Assembly: GCF_924101635.2 (NCBI RefSeq)
Contig: NZ_CAKMAA020000032.1
Span: 1 to 48,003, forward strand
Source: Candidatus Nitrotoga sp. HW29
Lineage (GTDB): Bacteria; Pseudomonadota; Gammaproteobacteria; Burkholderiales; Gallionellaceae
Length of the DNA: 48,003 nt
Direction: 5' to 3'
Part shown: piece by piece, positions 19,438-28,953 of the stretch
How positions within the stretch are numbered: the first letter of the stretch is position 1
Layout of the letters: the number at the start of each line of letters is the position of its first letter
Notes under the pieces: generated by a model
Told to the model about the DNA's origin: nothing
Seen by the model: the letters and a program-made list of their open reading frames with translations, nothing else
Database searches by the model: none
Program-made: the position numbers and the translations under genes

Positions 19438-20402
19438 ACGGAGGTTTTTCACTTCAGTTTGGTTCGCTTTCTTCTTCCCATGTGTTGGAGATAAACGCAA
19501 GAAGAGAGGATGAAAGTAATTTTTTTGTTGTAACGCGTGCTATTTTTTTCTGCCTGCTATTGTTTTGCGCAACTTCACAGGCCACGACACCATTTACTGT
19601 CGCCGATGCCAGTGGCACGCAAATAGTATTCATCACACCGCCACAGCGCATCATCTCTCTAGCACCCAACCTTACAGAACTCGCTTATGCAGCAGGCATG
19701 GGCAATCGTATGGTGGCGGTTACGGCATACAGCGACTATCCACCGCAAGCCAAGCAATTGCCGCAAGTAGGCGACGCATTTCGACTTGATTGGGAGCGTT
19801 TAGTCGCGTTAAAACCCGATCTGGTGCTTGCATGGGGCAGTAGCTTCTCATCGCGTGACCGCGCCACATTTGAAAAGCTGAAGTTGAAAGTGTTGGTGCT
19901 GGAACCGCGTCGTCTTGATGATATTCCCAACGTATTACGCTTGCTGGGGCGCGTTGCCGACACTGAGCCTGTAGCCGAAGCCGCTGCGCATGCCTTCGTG
20001 CAGCAACTGAATGCCTTGCGCCGGCAATATGCCGGACGTACTAAGGTGCGCGCCTATTTTCAAATTGCCGCGGCGCCGCTGCTTACGGTGAATGGTGCAC
20101 ATATCATCAGTGACGTGCTGCATTTGTGCGGTGCACAGAATGTATTTGCCGCTGTGCCCCTGTTGACTCCCGCTATTTCGAATGAGGCACTGGTAAAAGA
20201 AAGTCCACAGGTGATGCTGGCTGTTGCCACTACGCATGAACAGGAAGAAGAGACAAAAAGAATATGGCGCGGGTTGCCGTTGATTGCTGTCCGGCAAGGT
20301 CATATGGCTTTTATTCACCCCGATTTGATCAGCCGTTCCACGCCGCGCATTCTGCTGGGTGCAAAACGGATATGTGAGCAGATAGAGTCAGTTCGGCATT
20401 AA
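19434..20402 (+). CDS. btuF: BtuF-like cobalamin ABC-transporter substrate-binding protein, start uncertain
   Basis: Periplasmic binding protein of the BtuF/FhuD class. The mature part starts near TTPFTVADASG and shows PQRIISLAPNLTELAYAAG, TAYSDYPPQAKQLPQVGDAF, LVALKPDLVLAWGS and GAHIISDVLHLCGAQNVFA. The open frame begins only at a GTG (19434) with no Shine-Dalgarno, giving a 50-residue non-secretory extension. An ATG at 19510 starts MKVIF in another frame and stops after seven codons; one extra T in the seven-T run at 19520-19526 would join it to FFVVTRAIFFCLLLFCATSQA, a perfect signal peptide. So either a frameshift, slippage or a sequencing error affects this start. No permease or ATPase gene follows here. 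Confidence 0.85.
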   Translation: MNGGFSLQFGSLSSSHVLEINARREDESNFFVVTRAIFFCLLLFCATSQATTPFTVADASGTQIVFITPPQRIISLAPNLTELAYAAGMGNRMVAVTAYSDYPPQAKQLPQVGDAFRLDWERLVALKPDLVLAWGSSFSSRDRATFEKLKLKVLVLEPRRLDDIPNVLRLLGRVADTEPVAEAAAHAFVQQLNALRRQYAGRTKVRAYFQIAAAPLLTVNGAHIISDVLHLCGAQNVFAAVPLLTPAISNEALVKESPQVMLAVATTHEQEEETKRIWRGLPLIAVRQGHMAFIHPDLISRSTPRILLGAKRICEQIESVRH

Positions 20403-20478
20403 AGAGATTCAGTGCTTTGTGTGGCGAATGCGCCGTATGTTCTTAATTATCATTGGAGGTACTATGGTGCCGATTATG

Positions 20479-21852
20479 TCAATTTTTGGCGGTAGCCATG
20501 ATCCGAGGGGAATGGATAGCTTCCTGGAACAGCACCATCACATAAAACAAAAGCATGGGCACGATATGCAGTAAAGCGCGATTGATTGTAGTGTAGTCTT
20601 CCGCCCATGCGTGAGCATGGGTAAAAAAGAAAACGATCGCGAGAAACGAAGTAGCGGAGAGCAGCAAAACAGTCATGCTTCGATAAGCGGGGGCAAGAAG
20701 CCGTGGAAATGACAAAACAAGCGCCGCCACCACCAGATACCAGAACAGATGCCAGTTGTCCATCACCATCATATTTTGCCAAAATGGATGCCAATCCGCC
20801 GCGAAGCGCAGATGCACGTGGTAGCCAAATAAATGAAAATCCTTGTCCTCAAGGACAAATAAGGTTGCCACGCCTGCTGCTGCCAGCATGGCCGTCCCCA
20901 CTAACCCAGCACGCGGCATTACTACAATCAATAACGCGGGAAGAAAAGTCAACGCCCATGCAATGCCAGGTTGCTTGATCAAGATACATCCTAACCCAAA
21001 CAGTAATGCCATGGTTCCCTGCCAGAAATCACGCGTTCTAATCCAGTGAAAAAAAGCCATTGCTGCCAAGCCGTAAAATGCGCCCATAAATAAATCGGCA
21101 TACCCTGCTAGAGCTACATGAACATCTAAAATAGGAAGTGAAAGCAGGAAATAGCTAAACATCAGAGCAAACAAGGGTGATATTTGCCATTGCCTTGCTT
21201 GACCATAAAATGCCAAGCCCAAGGCGATCGCGCATAGTAGCCAAGGCAAGTTCATCAGCGTATCGTCCCATCTGCCCAGGCTATAGCTCATCCATACTTG
21301 TATTAGCGGTATGACGGGTGGATAGTAGGGAGCTGCATCAGTGTAAGCACCTGTCAATTCGCCGCCAAGCCAAACGTCAGCGGGCACGAATGTTGCCAAG
21401 TGTCCCAGTTCATACCAAACTCGTGCCTTGGTTGCCCACTGTGACCAGGCATCCCAAGGAAATAGCGGGCGCCACACAATTTCCAGTCCCAAGCCTGTCA
21501 GCCGTATTAAAATGGCGGCCAATAAAACGGCATACACGATTTTGCGCCACCCGGCCAAGCTGTGCCAGTCTGCTCCCGGTAGTCTGATCCGCCACGGCTC
21601 CTTACGACCAAGCCAGGCACCAGCCAGTGTCAATAATAAAAGGGTAAGTCCAATACTGAAAAAGCCAAGACGGATTCCCAGCGTATCCAGCAAACGCATC
21701 ACAAGCGTGGTTAATAATATTCCGCCCAGATAGCCGTATCCCAAGAGCGTTGGCCATGTGATTCCGGTGGCCTTGAGCCAAGGTGCACGCAACCATGCTA
21801 TCCCCAACAGCCACGGTAAACACAAGCCAGCCATTAATGTAAATAATTCCAT
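20479..21852 (-). CDS. Polytopic GT-C-type membrane glycosyltransferase-like protein
   Basis: A 457-residue protein with about 10-12 predicted membrane helices. The first extracytoplasmic loop contains PLFPWDAWSQWATKARVWYE, an acidic W-D-A-W motif typical of GT-C enzymes that use polyprenyl-phosphate sugars. It is the last gene of the polysaccharide locus and directly abuts its partner at 21853 (no gap), with which it is probably co-transcribed and may act. It converges on btuF across a 76-bp spacer with no obvious terminator. The donor and acceptor are unknown. Confidence 0.65.
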   Translation of the reverse strand: MELFTLMAGLCLPWLLGIAWLRAPWLKATGITWPTLLGYGYLGGILLTTLVMRLLDTLGIRLGFFSIGLTLLLLTLAGAWLGRKEPWRIRLPGADWHSLAGWRKIVYAVLLAAILIRLTGLGLEIVWRPLFPWDAWSQWATKARVWYELGHLATFVPADVWLGGELTGAYTDAAPYYPPVIPLIQVWMSYSLGRWDDTLMNLPWLLCAIALGLAFYGQARQWQISPLFALMFSYFLLSLPILDVHVALAGYADLFMGAFYGLAAMAFFHWIRTRDFWQGTMALLFGLGCILIKQPGIAWALTFLPALLIVVMPRAGLVGTAMLAAAGVATLFVLEDKDFHLFGYHVHLRFAADWHPFWQNMMVMDNWHLFWYLVVAALVLSFPRLLAPAYRSMTVLLLSATSFLAIVFFFTHAHAWAEDYTTINRALLHIVPMLLFYVMVLFQEAIHSPRIMATAKN

Positions 21853-23040
21853 TTAACGCACCTTGAACAAGGCATTGCCTTCAGCTAAAAACAGTAGGTC
21901 GACTTTTATGGATTGCCCATCACTCCACATTAGCAATTGGTGTGAACGATCATATTGCACGCTCTTTTTTGCGAACAGGGCAATATAGTCCCCGGTTTTT
22001 ATTTTTGATGCCGGTGGCAGATCATTCAGAGCAAGTACGTTATGAGGATATAAATGGTAAGCGCCCTTTCTCCGCGAGTAGGCCTCATCGGAAAAGTAAA
22101 GGATGCGGCTATTTTCAGCAGGCAACTTTTCCTTCACTTTTTTCATGAAGTCGAACAAGGCGCCGTCTTCGGCAGCAAGATGCTTGTCTTCCCAGGTTTT
22201 ACCGGCAAATTGCTGATGTGTCAGCTCCAGTTGCTGAAACAAGTTTGCCTGCCAACGGACATCCAGCATGAACCAGCCGAGCAGTATCATGCCTCCTATC
22301 ATGGCAACATTTAGAGGAATGATTTTTGCTATGGACAGGATTAAATTCAACAGCAGCGCCAGCAATATAATGGCGGCGATGGCTAAAACAGGAGGGGCAT
22401 TTTTGTCGATGGCCTCACCGTCTACAAAGTTGATCGAAGTCCCTTGCCAGGGGTCAAGTGCAAACCATTTTTTCACCATATGGGGTAATGCTCCTGGCAG
22501 AGACACAGGCTCAAGTGAAATACCATTGATCAAAATCGGCGCAGCCAGTGTTCCCTTGACAATGATAGCCAGGTCTATAATTTGCCCGCGCCAATTTTCA
22601 TCTTCCGCTATCTCTAATGGCTCCAAGGTGTTAGCTGCCCAAACAAGCGAACGTACAAAAGTACGATTATCCGCAGTGCGCCACAAAAACTCCATTTCAA
22701 TGTTTGGTGTGACGCCTGAAATAGACCAGGTAATGGTCTGATAATCTTTTGCCCGAAAAGCTGGTGGGGATAGTGAGACAACAGCGATATTTTGATCCGC
22801 TAGCCCCTTGATGACCAGTTTATCCTGGTCGCTATAACCTTGGCCCTTGTTCAGGGTGAGTGCTGCTCCATTCCAGCCTAAAGGTTTGACGTTGCTAAAC
22901 CATTTTCCTGGCCAGTTGTATTGAAGATAGACAAGCGACAAAATCAGAGTGCTCGCAAAAAATAGCAAAGGTACAGTTAGCCACTTTTGGTGCAGGCGCT
23001 TTTTAGAGGGTACAGAGTCGGGATCAAGTTGAATGGGCAT
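21853..23040 (-). CDS. Membrane protein of unknown function in the polysaccharide locus
   Basis: A 395-residue protein not recognised as a named family. One N-terminal membrane helix (LTVPLLFFASTLILSLVYL) is followed by an extracytoplasmic beta-rich domain (about 45-215, including WSISGVTPNIEMEFLW and LINGISLEP), two helices near 225-270 (VLAIAAIILLALLLNLIL and MIGGMILLGWFML), and a C-terminal alpha/beta domain with RILYFSDEAYSRRKGAYHLY. The middle looks carbohydrate-binding-like by strand pattern; the C-terminal block resembles the soluble domain of GT-C partner proteins. It joins the GT-C gene end to start and probably works with it. Confidence 0.55.
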   Translation of the reverse strand: MPIQLDPDSVPSKKRLHQKWLTVPLLFFASTLILSLVYLQYNWPGKWFSNVKPLGWNGAALTLNKGQGYSDQDKLVIKGLADQNIAVVSLSPPAFRAKDYQTITWSISGVTPNIEMEFLWRTADNRTFVRSLVWAANTLEPLEIAEDENWRGQIIDLAIIVKGTLAAPILINGISLEPVSLPGALPHMVKKWFALDPWQGTSINFVDGEAIDKNAPPVLAIAAIILLALLLNLILSIAKIIPLNVAMIGGMILLGWFMLDVRWQANLFQQLELTHQQFAGKTWEDKHLAAEDGALFDFMKKVKEKLPAENSRILYFSDEAYSRRKGAYHLYPHNVLALNDLPPASKIKTGDYIALFAKKSVQYDRSHQLLMWSDGQSIKVDLLFLAEGNALFKVR

Positions 23041-23100
23041 ACCATGATATCTTCAATTAAAAATGAAATAGCTGATTAAAATATACGCAGAAATTATTAC

Positions 23101-24510
23101 TTAATGTGCATTTCTGCCTGTGATCATCATAAAAACCGTCATAAAAATAATTCGCAGGTCGAACCATAAAGACCAGTTGTTAATATAATACAGATCATAC
23201 TTTACGCGCATTTCCATTTTTTCGATCTCCCCAGTTTCGCCTCTCCAGCCATTTACCTGCGCCCAACCCGTAATACCCGGCTTAACGTGATGTCGCAACA
23301 TGTAGGCATCGATTTGCTGTTGGTAAAACTGGTCATGCGCCACCGCGTGCGGGCGCGGACCTACAATCGACATATTGCCCTTTAATACATTTAGAAACTG
23401 GGGTAATTCGTCCAGGCTTGTGCGTCGCAGAAAAGCGCCAAAGGCTGTAATGCGGTGATCGCCGGGTATCGCTTGAGGCACTTTATCAGGCGGTTTGACA
23501 TCATGTTTCATTGTGCGAAATTTCCAAACCCAGATGCGTTCCCCATGCAATCCGCCACGTAATTGCTTGAAAAAAATGGGGCCTGGAGAGCTGAGTTTGA
23601 TCCCGATTATGATCAGTAACATGAGGGGGCTGGCAATCAACAAAATTAATACAGCCAGAATTTTGTCCTCGATTGCTTTAACAATGCCTTGTACTCCCGA
23701 TAAAGGTGATTCCATTAGATGGATAACCGGGAAACCGGCTACCTCGCCAATAGAATGGTTGAGCAAATGAACCCCGTAAATATCCGGAATAAAAGTGACC
23801 TGTACTGGCAACCGACTTAAATGCGCTACCAGTGATTTGACTTGCTTATCTTGTTGCAACGGCAGGGCAATCCATACTTGATCAATACCAAGTTCAACGA
23901 CTTCTTGGGGAAGGCGATGCAGGCCACCACGAACCGGAATGCCTTCGACTACTTGTTTCTGCATCTGTGGATCATCATCATAAAAGCCCATTACTTTCAA
24001 GCCCGTCCATGGTGAAGCGGCGAGGCGGTGCGCCACGTCATGTCCGAGCTTCCCTGCTCCGGCGATAACGATAAAACGGAGATTAAAACCACGGCGACGG
24101 AAAAAACGCAATCCGATTCGCAATACGACCCTGAAGGTGATTAAAGAGAGGAATCCTGCTATTGCCCATTGGCCAATCCATACACGAGAAAAGTAGGTGC
24201 TGGATTTGGTTGCAAACAGTACGATAATCAACCCGGTACAAACGACAGTCCAAGCACTCGCCAATATCTGTATTTCTGCCCACAGACTGGTGCCGCGATG
24301 GGGGCGATAGACATCGAAAAATGGAAATACAGCGAGGCAAAACAGAAACACACCGATTAGTACAAAAACGTAATTTCTTGGAAAATCCCAAGTCCCGAAT
24401 TTAATTGCGAAAAGCATCATTCCAGTGGCTATCACCACAAAAGGATCCAGAAAACGCTGGGCTAATTCGAGAATGCTCGCATTTTTCTTGAGCAGGCTGC
24501 GCGAGGTCAT
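23101..24510 (-). CDS. wcaJ: Undecaprenyl-phosphate glucose phosphotransferase (WcaJ/EpsB-type initiating transferase)
   Basis: Attaches the first sugar phosphate to undecaprenyl phosphate and so starts the glycan repeat. Four N-terminal helices and a CoA-binding-like domain ([19 protein letters not shown]) precede the catalytic bacterial sugar transferase domain: [40 protein letters not shown] and [13 protein letters not shown]. The open frame extends to 24567, but the ATG at 24510 overlaps the GT4 stop as ATGA, which I prefer (469 residues). Glucose-1-phosphate is the usual donor for this subfamily; galactose cannot be excluded. No Wzx/Wzy polymerase genes are in the window. Confidence 0.9.
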   Translation of the reverse strand: MTSRSLLKKNASILELAQRFLDPFVVIATGMMLFAIKFGTWDFPRNYVFVLIGVFLFCLAVFPFFDVYRPHRGTSLWAEIQILASAWTVVCTGLIIVLFATKSSTYFSRVWIGQWAIAGFLSLITFRVVLRIGLRFFRRRGFNLRFIVIAGAGKLGHDVAHRLAASPWTGLKVMGFYDDDPQMQKQVVEGIPVRGGLHRLPQEVVELGIDQVWIALPLQQDKQVKSLVAHLSRLPVQVTFIPDIYGVHLLNHSIGEVAGFPVIHLMESPLSGVQGIVKAIEDKILAVLILLIASPLMLLIIIGIKLSSPGPIFFKQLRGGLHGERIWVWKFRTMKHDVKPPDKVPQAIPGDHRITAFGAFLRRTSLDELPQFLNVLKGNMSIVGPRPHAVAHDQFYQQQIDAYMLRHHVKPGITGWAQVNGWRGETGEIEKMEMRVKYDLYYINNWSLWFDLRIIFMTVFMMITGRNAH

Positions 24511-25670
24511 GACAACCACATATCGTTTGAGGAAATGGTTGTCAGCGATTGTTGGAATCGATGCCACTCATTTTCTACATACGCCATGAATTCTGCCCGA
24601 AATCTCTCGGGTGCAAAACGGCAAGCATTATTTCGACAGGACACTGGCAAAATATGGGTGGCTTCCTGTTCGAACGACGTTATTGCTGTTTGAATGGCTT
24701 GAATGGATTGCTCTGCAAAAAATACCCCGGTCGGCTGTTTCTCACCCAATCCACGAATTGTTTCCAGCGCGCCACCCTTGCCATATGCAATGACTGGCGT
24801 ACCACAAGCCTGGGCTTCTAATGGGGTTATGCCGAAATCCTCTTCCGCGGCAAATACGAATGCTTTGGCGCGTTGCATGTAGTTGCACATAATATCGTCA
24901 GTCTGATATCCCAGTACCGTTACATTTGGCCCGGCCTTCGCTCTCACTTTCTGCATTTCCGGCCCGTCGCCAATGATGACCAAACGTCGTTCCGGCATGG
25001 AGGTAAATGCTTCCGCGATCAGATTCATTTTTTTGTAAGGTACCAAACGAGAGGCGGTCAGATAAAAGTTTTCCTTGTTTTCGCGTAAGGAAAATCTTGA
25101 AATATCTACTGGCGGATAAATTACCGCTGCACCGCGGCGATAGGTTTTTAAAATTCGCCGTCGAATAAACTGTGAGTTTGCTATAAAGCAATCAACACCA
25201 TTAGCCGTTCTCACATCCCATATTCGCATTTTGTGCAAGAGCCATTTGGCGATCCACCCTTTTACACCTTTGTTTAAACCCGAATCGCTCAAATATTGAT
25301 GCTGCAAATCCCATGCATACCGCATAGGCGAATTAACATAGCTGATATGAAGCTGGTCTGGCCCTGTAATAACGCCTTTTGCAACAGCATGGCTACAGGA
25401 AAGGATCAAGTCATAGCCGGATAAGTCGAACTGCTCGACAGCCAAAGGCATTAAGGATAAATACTGCCTGTATTGAGTTTTGGCGAAAGGCAAGTTTTGT
25501 ACAAACGAAGTTGTCGCTGTTTTCCCCAGTAGAAAATTTCGTTCTTTAGATGGAATAAAATCTACCACGCTATATAAATCAGCATTGGGATAGCATAATA
25601 ATATTTGCTCTAAAACCCGCTCGGCTCCCGCATAGACTGTTAGCCAATCATGAATGACAGCTATTTTCAT
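24507..25670 (-). CDS. Glycosyltransferase family 4
   Basis: Retaining GT-B glycosyltransferase of 387 residues, cytoplasmic. The N-terminal Rossmann part begins MKIAVIHDWLTVYAGAERV; the acceptor region has HISYVNSPMRYAWDLQHQYL; the donor domain contains FYLTASRLVPYKKMNLIAEA, RLVIIGDGPEMQKV and FAAEEDFGITPLEAQACGTP with the E-x7-E motif. This is the WbaZ/mannosyltransferase-like subgroup common next to gmd/fcl, so mannose or fucose transfer is plausible but not shown. It overlaps the WcaJ gene by ATGA. Confidence 0.9.
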   Translation of the reverse strand: MKIAVIHDWLTVYAGAERVLEQILLCYPNADLYSVVDFIPSKERNFLLGKTATTSFVQNLPFAKTQYRQYLSLMPLAVEQFDLSGYDLILSCSHAVAKGVITGPDQLHISYVNSPMRYAWDLQHQYLSDSGLNKGVKGWIAKWLLHKMRIWDVRTANGVDCFIANSQFIRRRILKTYRRGAAVIYPPVDISRFSLRENKENFYLTASRLVPYKKMNLIAEAFTSMPERRLVIIGDGPEMQKVRAKAGPNVTVLGYQTDDIMCNYMQRAKAFVFAAEEDFGITPLEAQACGTPVIAYGKGGALETIRGLGEKQPTGVFFAEQSIQAIQTAITSFEQEATHILPVSCRNNACRFAPERFRAEFMAYVENEWHRFQQSLTTISSNDMWLS

Positions 25671-25761
25671 CAGGGTAATTCCCTATTATCCTGAGCCTTG
25701 GCCGTATTCTCCGATATACAGAAGAACTGAAATCGTTCGTTAATAGCGGACATGAATAGAT

Positions 25762-26526
25762 TCATGCCTTTTGCTTATTTATTTTTGATCTGAACCATAC
25801 TGACCACGGCCAAGCCAAATGCCACTTGAGCGGTACCTCGCCAGCATATTTTTTAACTACAGCCATGGATTCGGCATGGTGCTGGTACCGTTGGCTGGCG
25901 GTTTTGGTTTGTGCGTGAATTCGGTTGGTGGCCACAAATTTAGGAATAAATACGGGGGGGCCGGAATGGCGTAGAATCTTCCACCACAGATCGTAATCCA
26001 TAGAGAATTGAAGACTTTCATCAAGGCCGCCTACTCCTTCCCATGCTTCGCGCCGAATCAGAGTCGCTGGCTGCGAGATTAGGCATCTCTGCATCAAGTG
26101 CCATTCCGAAAATTTTCCTGTCCAGTAGGGTTTGGTAGGATGCCCATGCTCATCTGTATTCCAAGTTCGACCATAGGCAAAAGGTACTTCCGGATGAGAT
26201 TGGAGGAAAGACAGTAGAATTTTCAGTCCATTCTCAAGATAAGTGTCGTCAGAGTTCAGCCAGCATACAAAAGGAGCTGTTCCATGCGATATTGCTTCAT
26301 TGACTGCGGCGGCTTGCCCGTTATCCGGTCCACTACGCCACCCTGTCAGTCTATCTTGCCATTTTTTGAGGATAGCCAAGGTATTGTCGGTAGAGCCACC
26401 ATCTGCAACGAAAATTTCCACTGGCAGACTTTGGTTAAAAATTGATTCCAGCGCATCGGCAAGATATCGGTCCTGATTGAAAGATGGAACTGCAATAGTG
26501 ATCAAAGGTGCAACAGGCAAAACCAT
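25762..26526 (-). CDS. Glycosyltransferase family 2
   Basis: Inverting GT-A glycosyltransferase of 254 residues. It begins ITIAVPSFNQDRYLADALES, has the nucleotide-binding FVADGGSTDNT and the metal-binding CWLNSDD, then QPATLIRREAWEGVGGLDES. The frame is open further upstream, but the ATG at 26526 overlaps the fcl stop (TGATG) and starts the conserved strand, so the 29 extra residues are dropped. It shares the DGGSTDN and NSDD pattern with the GT2 genes at 28954 and 46496, suggesting related donors. Confidence 0.88.
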   Translation of the reverse strand: MVLPVAPLITIAVPSFNQDRYLADALESIFNQSLPVEIFVADGGSTDNTLAILKKWQDRLTGWRSGPDNGQAAAVNEAISHGTAPFVCWLNSDDTYLENGLKILLSFLQSHPEVPFAYGRTWNTDEHGHPTKPYWTGKFSEWHLMQRCLISQPATLIRREAWEGVGGLDESLQFSMDYDLWWKILRHSGPPVFIPKFVATNRIHAQTKTASQRYQHHAESMAVVKKYAGEVPLKWHLAWPWSVWFRSKINKQKA

Positions 26527-27521
26527 CAATGAGCCTCGATAGATGTATGACTGTTGAGAAAATCCGTATAGGCTTTTACCAACCCAGCTTGCAATGATGT
26601 AGGCGCATGCCAACCTATTGCATTCAGGCGGGAAACATCCAGTAGTTTTCGTGGAGGGCCATCCTGTTTGGAGATATCAAAAATGATCTTGCCATCAAAC
26701 CCCACTGTTTTCTTTATCAATGTTGCAAGTTCACCGATAGTCACATCTTCACCAACACCAATGTTTACCAAAGGGGGCTCAAATTTACCACTCACTGTTT
26801 CATCGCTGCCTAGTAACCTGCAATAAGAGTCGTCTGGTAAATTCATCAGATAAATACAGGCATCGGCCATGTCTTCACTGTAAAGAAATTCCCGCTTGGG
26901 TGACCCGGTACCCCAAACCACCACTTGTTGTTCACCGCGCGCCTTGGCTTCGTGAAATTTTCGGATCAGAGCCGGAATGACATGGCTATTGCTCAAATCG
27001 TAGTTGTCCCCCGGACCATAGAGGTTAGTCGGCATCACCGCCAGATAGCGTGTTCCATACTGGCGGTTATAGCTCCAGCACATCTCGATACCTGCAATCT
27101 TGGCCAGGGCATAAGGCCGGTTGGTCGGTTCCAAAGAGCCCGTAAGGAGGCAGTCCTCACGCATCGGCTGCGGCGCCAATTTTGGATAAATGCAGCTCGA
27201 ACCCAGAAACATCAGGCGCTCAACGCCACTCTGGTAAGCCGCGTGGATGATGTTGGTCTGAATGGCCAAATTGTCACGAATGAATTCCGCTGGGTAAGTA
27301 TCATTAGCCAGTATTCCGCCCACCCTGGCGGCAGCCAAAAATACGTAATCGGGTTTTTCTTGGGCGAAGAAAGTTTCAGTGGCAGCCTGGTTGGTAAGAT
27401 CCAGTTCGGTGTGGGTGCGGGTAATAAGGTGGCTGAATCCCTTGCTCTGTAGGTTTTGCATGAGAGCCGAACCAACAAGGCCACGGTGTCCTGCAATGTA
27501 AATTTTTGAGTTCTTGTTCAT
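26526..27521 (-). CDS. fcl: GDP-L-fucose synthase
   Basis: Epimerase-reductase converting GDP-4-keto-6-deoxymannose to GDP-L-fucose; 331 residues, NADPH-dependent SDR. The cofactor motif is [14 protein letters not shown], the catalytic Ser lies in FLGSSCIYP, and the Tyr/Lys pair in [11 protein letters not shown]. The GDP-sugar region [20 protein letters not shown] is intact. It overlaps the small ORF6N gene by 4 nt, which in turn overlaps gmd, so the full GDP-fucose pathway is one translationally coupled unit. Confidence 0.96.
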   Translation of the reverse strand: MNKNSKIYIAGHRGLVGSALMQNLQSKGFSHLITRTHTELDLTNQAATETFFAQEKPDYVFLAAARVGGILANDTYPAEFIRDNLAIQTNIIHAAYQSGVERLMFLGSSCIYPKLAPQPMREDCLLTGSLEPTNRPYALAKIAGIEMCWSYNRQYGTRYLAVMPTNLYGPGDNYDLSNSHVIPALIRKFHEAKARGEQQVVVWGTGSPKREFLYSEDMADACIYLMNLPDDSYCRLLGSDETVSGKFEPPLVNIGVGEDVTIGELATLIKKTVGFDGKIIFDISKQDGPPRKLLDVSRLNAIGWHAPTSLQAGLVKAYTDFLNSHTSIEAH

Positions 27522-27862
27522 TTGTTTCGAAGCTTGTTTATATCAGTCATCAATCCAGTCGGACGAAGAGAGCCGTCAGGCACTTGCATCAGTTGTCGGA
27601 GGATGTCGATCAGTCCCGCGATAGCTTGGCCATGGCTGGATATCTTGCGTTCCAACGCCTCCTGTTTTTTCTTAGCAGTCAGTTGATACATGAAATCCAA
27701 TGGGAAGTACTCAAGGTGCCAGCGTACATCCTGATTAAATGTCTTTGTGGGTACACCATGCAGATATGCAAAATCGGCGTCTAGTATGACTTTGTGCCCC
27801 CGAATCAATAGGGTTCGTTGAATGAACGATTTGGTGGAGGCAAGAGTGGGGGCGGTTGTCAT
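27518..27862 (-). CDS. ORF6N-domain protein, internally shortened, between gmd and fcl
   Basis: A 114-residue protein. Residues 20-62 match the ORF6N domain of phage/mobile-element proteins: [28 protein letters not shown] and [10 protein letters not shown]. The usual central block (GGRR...YAFTEQGVAML...) is missing; the sequence jumps directly to the C-terminal coil and [15 protein letters not shown]. It looks like an in-frame internal deletion of an ORF6N protein, still open and joined to both neighbours by 4-nt ATGA overlaps. ORF6N domains bind DNA in phage antirepressor-like proteins; a regulatory role in fucose synthesis, or a harmless relic kept in frame by coupling, are both possible. 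Confidence 0.8.
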   Translation of the reverse strand: MTTAPTLASTKSFIQRTLLIRGHKVILDADFAYLHGVPTKTFNQDVRWHLEYFPLDFMYQLTAKKKQEALERKISSHGQAIAGLIDILRQLMQVPDGSLRPTGLMTDINKLRNK

Positions 27863-28944
27863 TCGTGGTAGTCCATGGCCTTGTAACCGTGTTGTTTGAC
27901 TAACTCATCACGCTCGGCTGTCTTCAGGTCTTCACGCATCATTTCTGATACTAGTTCCTTGAAGCTGATCTTCGGTGTCCAACCCAGCTTTTGCTTGGCC
28001 TTACTTGCATCGCCTAGCAAGGTTTCAACCTCAGTAGGGCGAAAATAGCGCGGGTCAACCGTCACAATGCACTTGCCGTTGGTGTTGTAACCTTTTTCGT
28101 TGACACCTTCCCCATTCCAGCTGATCGTCATCCCAATTTCTTTTGCTGCAGCGACGACAAACTCACGTACACTGTACTGCACACCAGTGGCAATCACGAA
28201 ATCTTCTGGCTGATCCTGCTGCAGCATCAGCCATTGCATCTCAACGTAATCTTTGGCATGCCCCCAGTCGCGCTTGGCATCCAGGTTGCCCAGATACAAA
28301 CACTCCTGAAGCCCAAGTTTGATGCGGGCCAATGCGCGTGTTATCTTGCGCGTTACAAAGGTTTCACCACGGAGTGGACTCTCGTGGTTAAACAAAATTC
28401 CGTTGCAAGCATACATGCCGTAGGCTTCACGGTAGTTGACAGTGATCCAATAGGCGTAGAGTTTGGCCACTGCGTAGGGGCTGCGTGGGTAGAAAGGTGT
28501 GGTTTCCTTCTGCGGCGTTTCTTGCACCAAGCCATAAAGTTCAGAAGTCGAAGCCTGATAAAAACGAGTTTTTTTCTCCAGTCCAAGAATACGGATTGCT
28601 TCCAAAATGCGAAGCGCACCTAGTGCGTCCGAATTGGCCGTGTATTCCGGCTCTTCAAACGAAACCGCCACATGCGACTGGGCAGCAAGGTTGTAAATTT
28701 CGTCCGGCTGTACCTGCTGAATTATGCGAACCAGACTGGAAGAGTCTGTCATGTCACCATAATGCAAAACAAAACGTCGGCCAATTTCATGTGGATCTTG
28801 GTAAAGATGGTCGATACGATCAGTATTGAACAACGACGCACGTCGTTTAATGCCATGAATTTCATACCCTTTTCCTAACAGGAGTTCTGCCAAATAGGCG
28901 CCATCTTGGCCAGTCACGCCGGTTATAAGTGCTTTTTTAGACAT
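27859..28944 (-). CDS. gmd: GDP-mannose 4,6-dehydratase
   Basis: First step of GDP-L-fucose synthesis, GDP-mannose to GDP-4-keto-6-deoxymannose. The protein has 361 residues. NADP motif [19 protein letters not shown], then [20 protein letters not shown], catalytic [22 protein letters not shown] with the Tyr-x3-Lys pair, and [19 protein letters not shown] are all present. AGGAAA precedes the ATG. It is intact, in contrast to the dead gmd fragment at 42604-42858, which belongs to a different gmd subtype (MRxLICG). Confidence 0.97.
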   Translation of the reverse strand: MSKKALITGVTGQDGAYLAELLLGKGYEIHGIKRRASLFNTDRIDHLYQDPHEIGRRFVLHYGDMTDSSSLVRIIQQVQPDEIYNLAAQSHVAVSFEEPEYTANSDALGALRILEAIRILGLEKKTRFYQASTSELYGLVQETPQKETTPFYPRSPYAVAKLYAYWITVNYREAYGMYACNGILFNHESPLRGETFVTRKITRALARIKLGLQECLYLGNLDAKRDWGHAKDYVEMQWLMLQQDQPEDFVIATGVQYSVREFVVAAAKEIGMTISWNGEGVNEKGYNTNGKCIVTVDPRYFRPTEVETLLGDASKAKQKLGWTPKISFKELVSEMMREDLKTAERDELVKQHGYKAMDYHE

Positions 28945-28953
28945 AGAATTTCC

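Noticed and set aside
20464-20574. 37-codon plus-strand frame with GGAGG before ATG, His-rich product, at the 3' end of the GT-C gene
   Set aside because: It is antisense to a strongly coding gene end, is short and has no recognisable family. The ribosome-binding match is probably chance.
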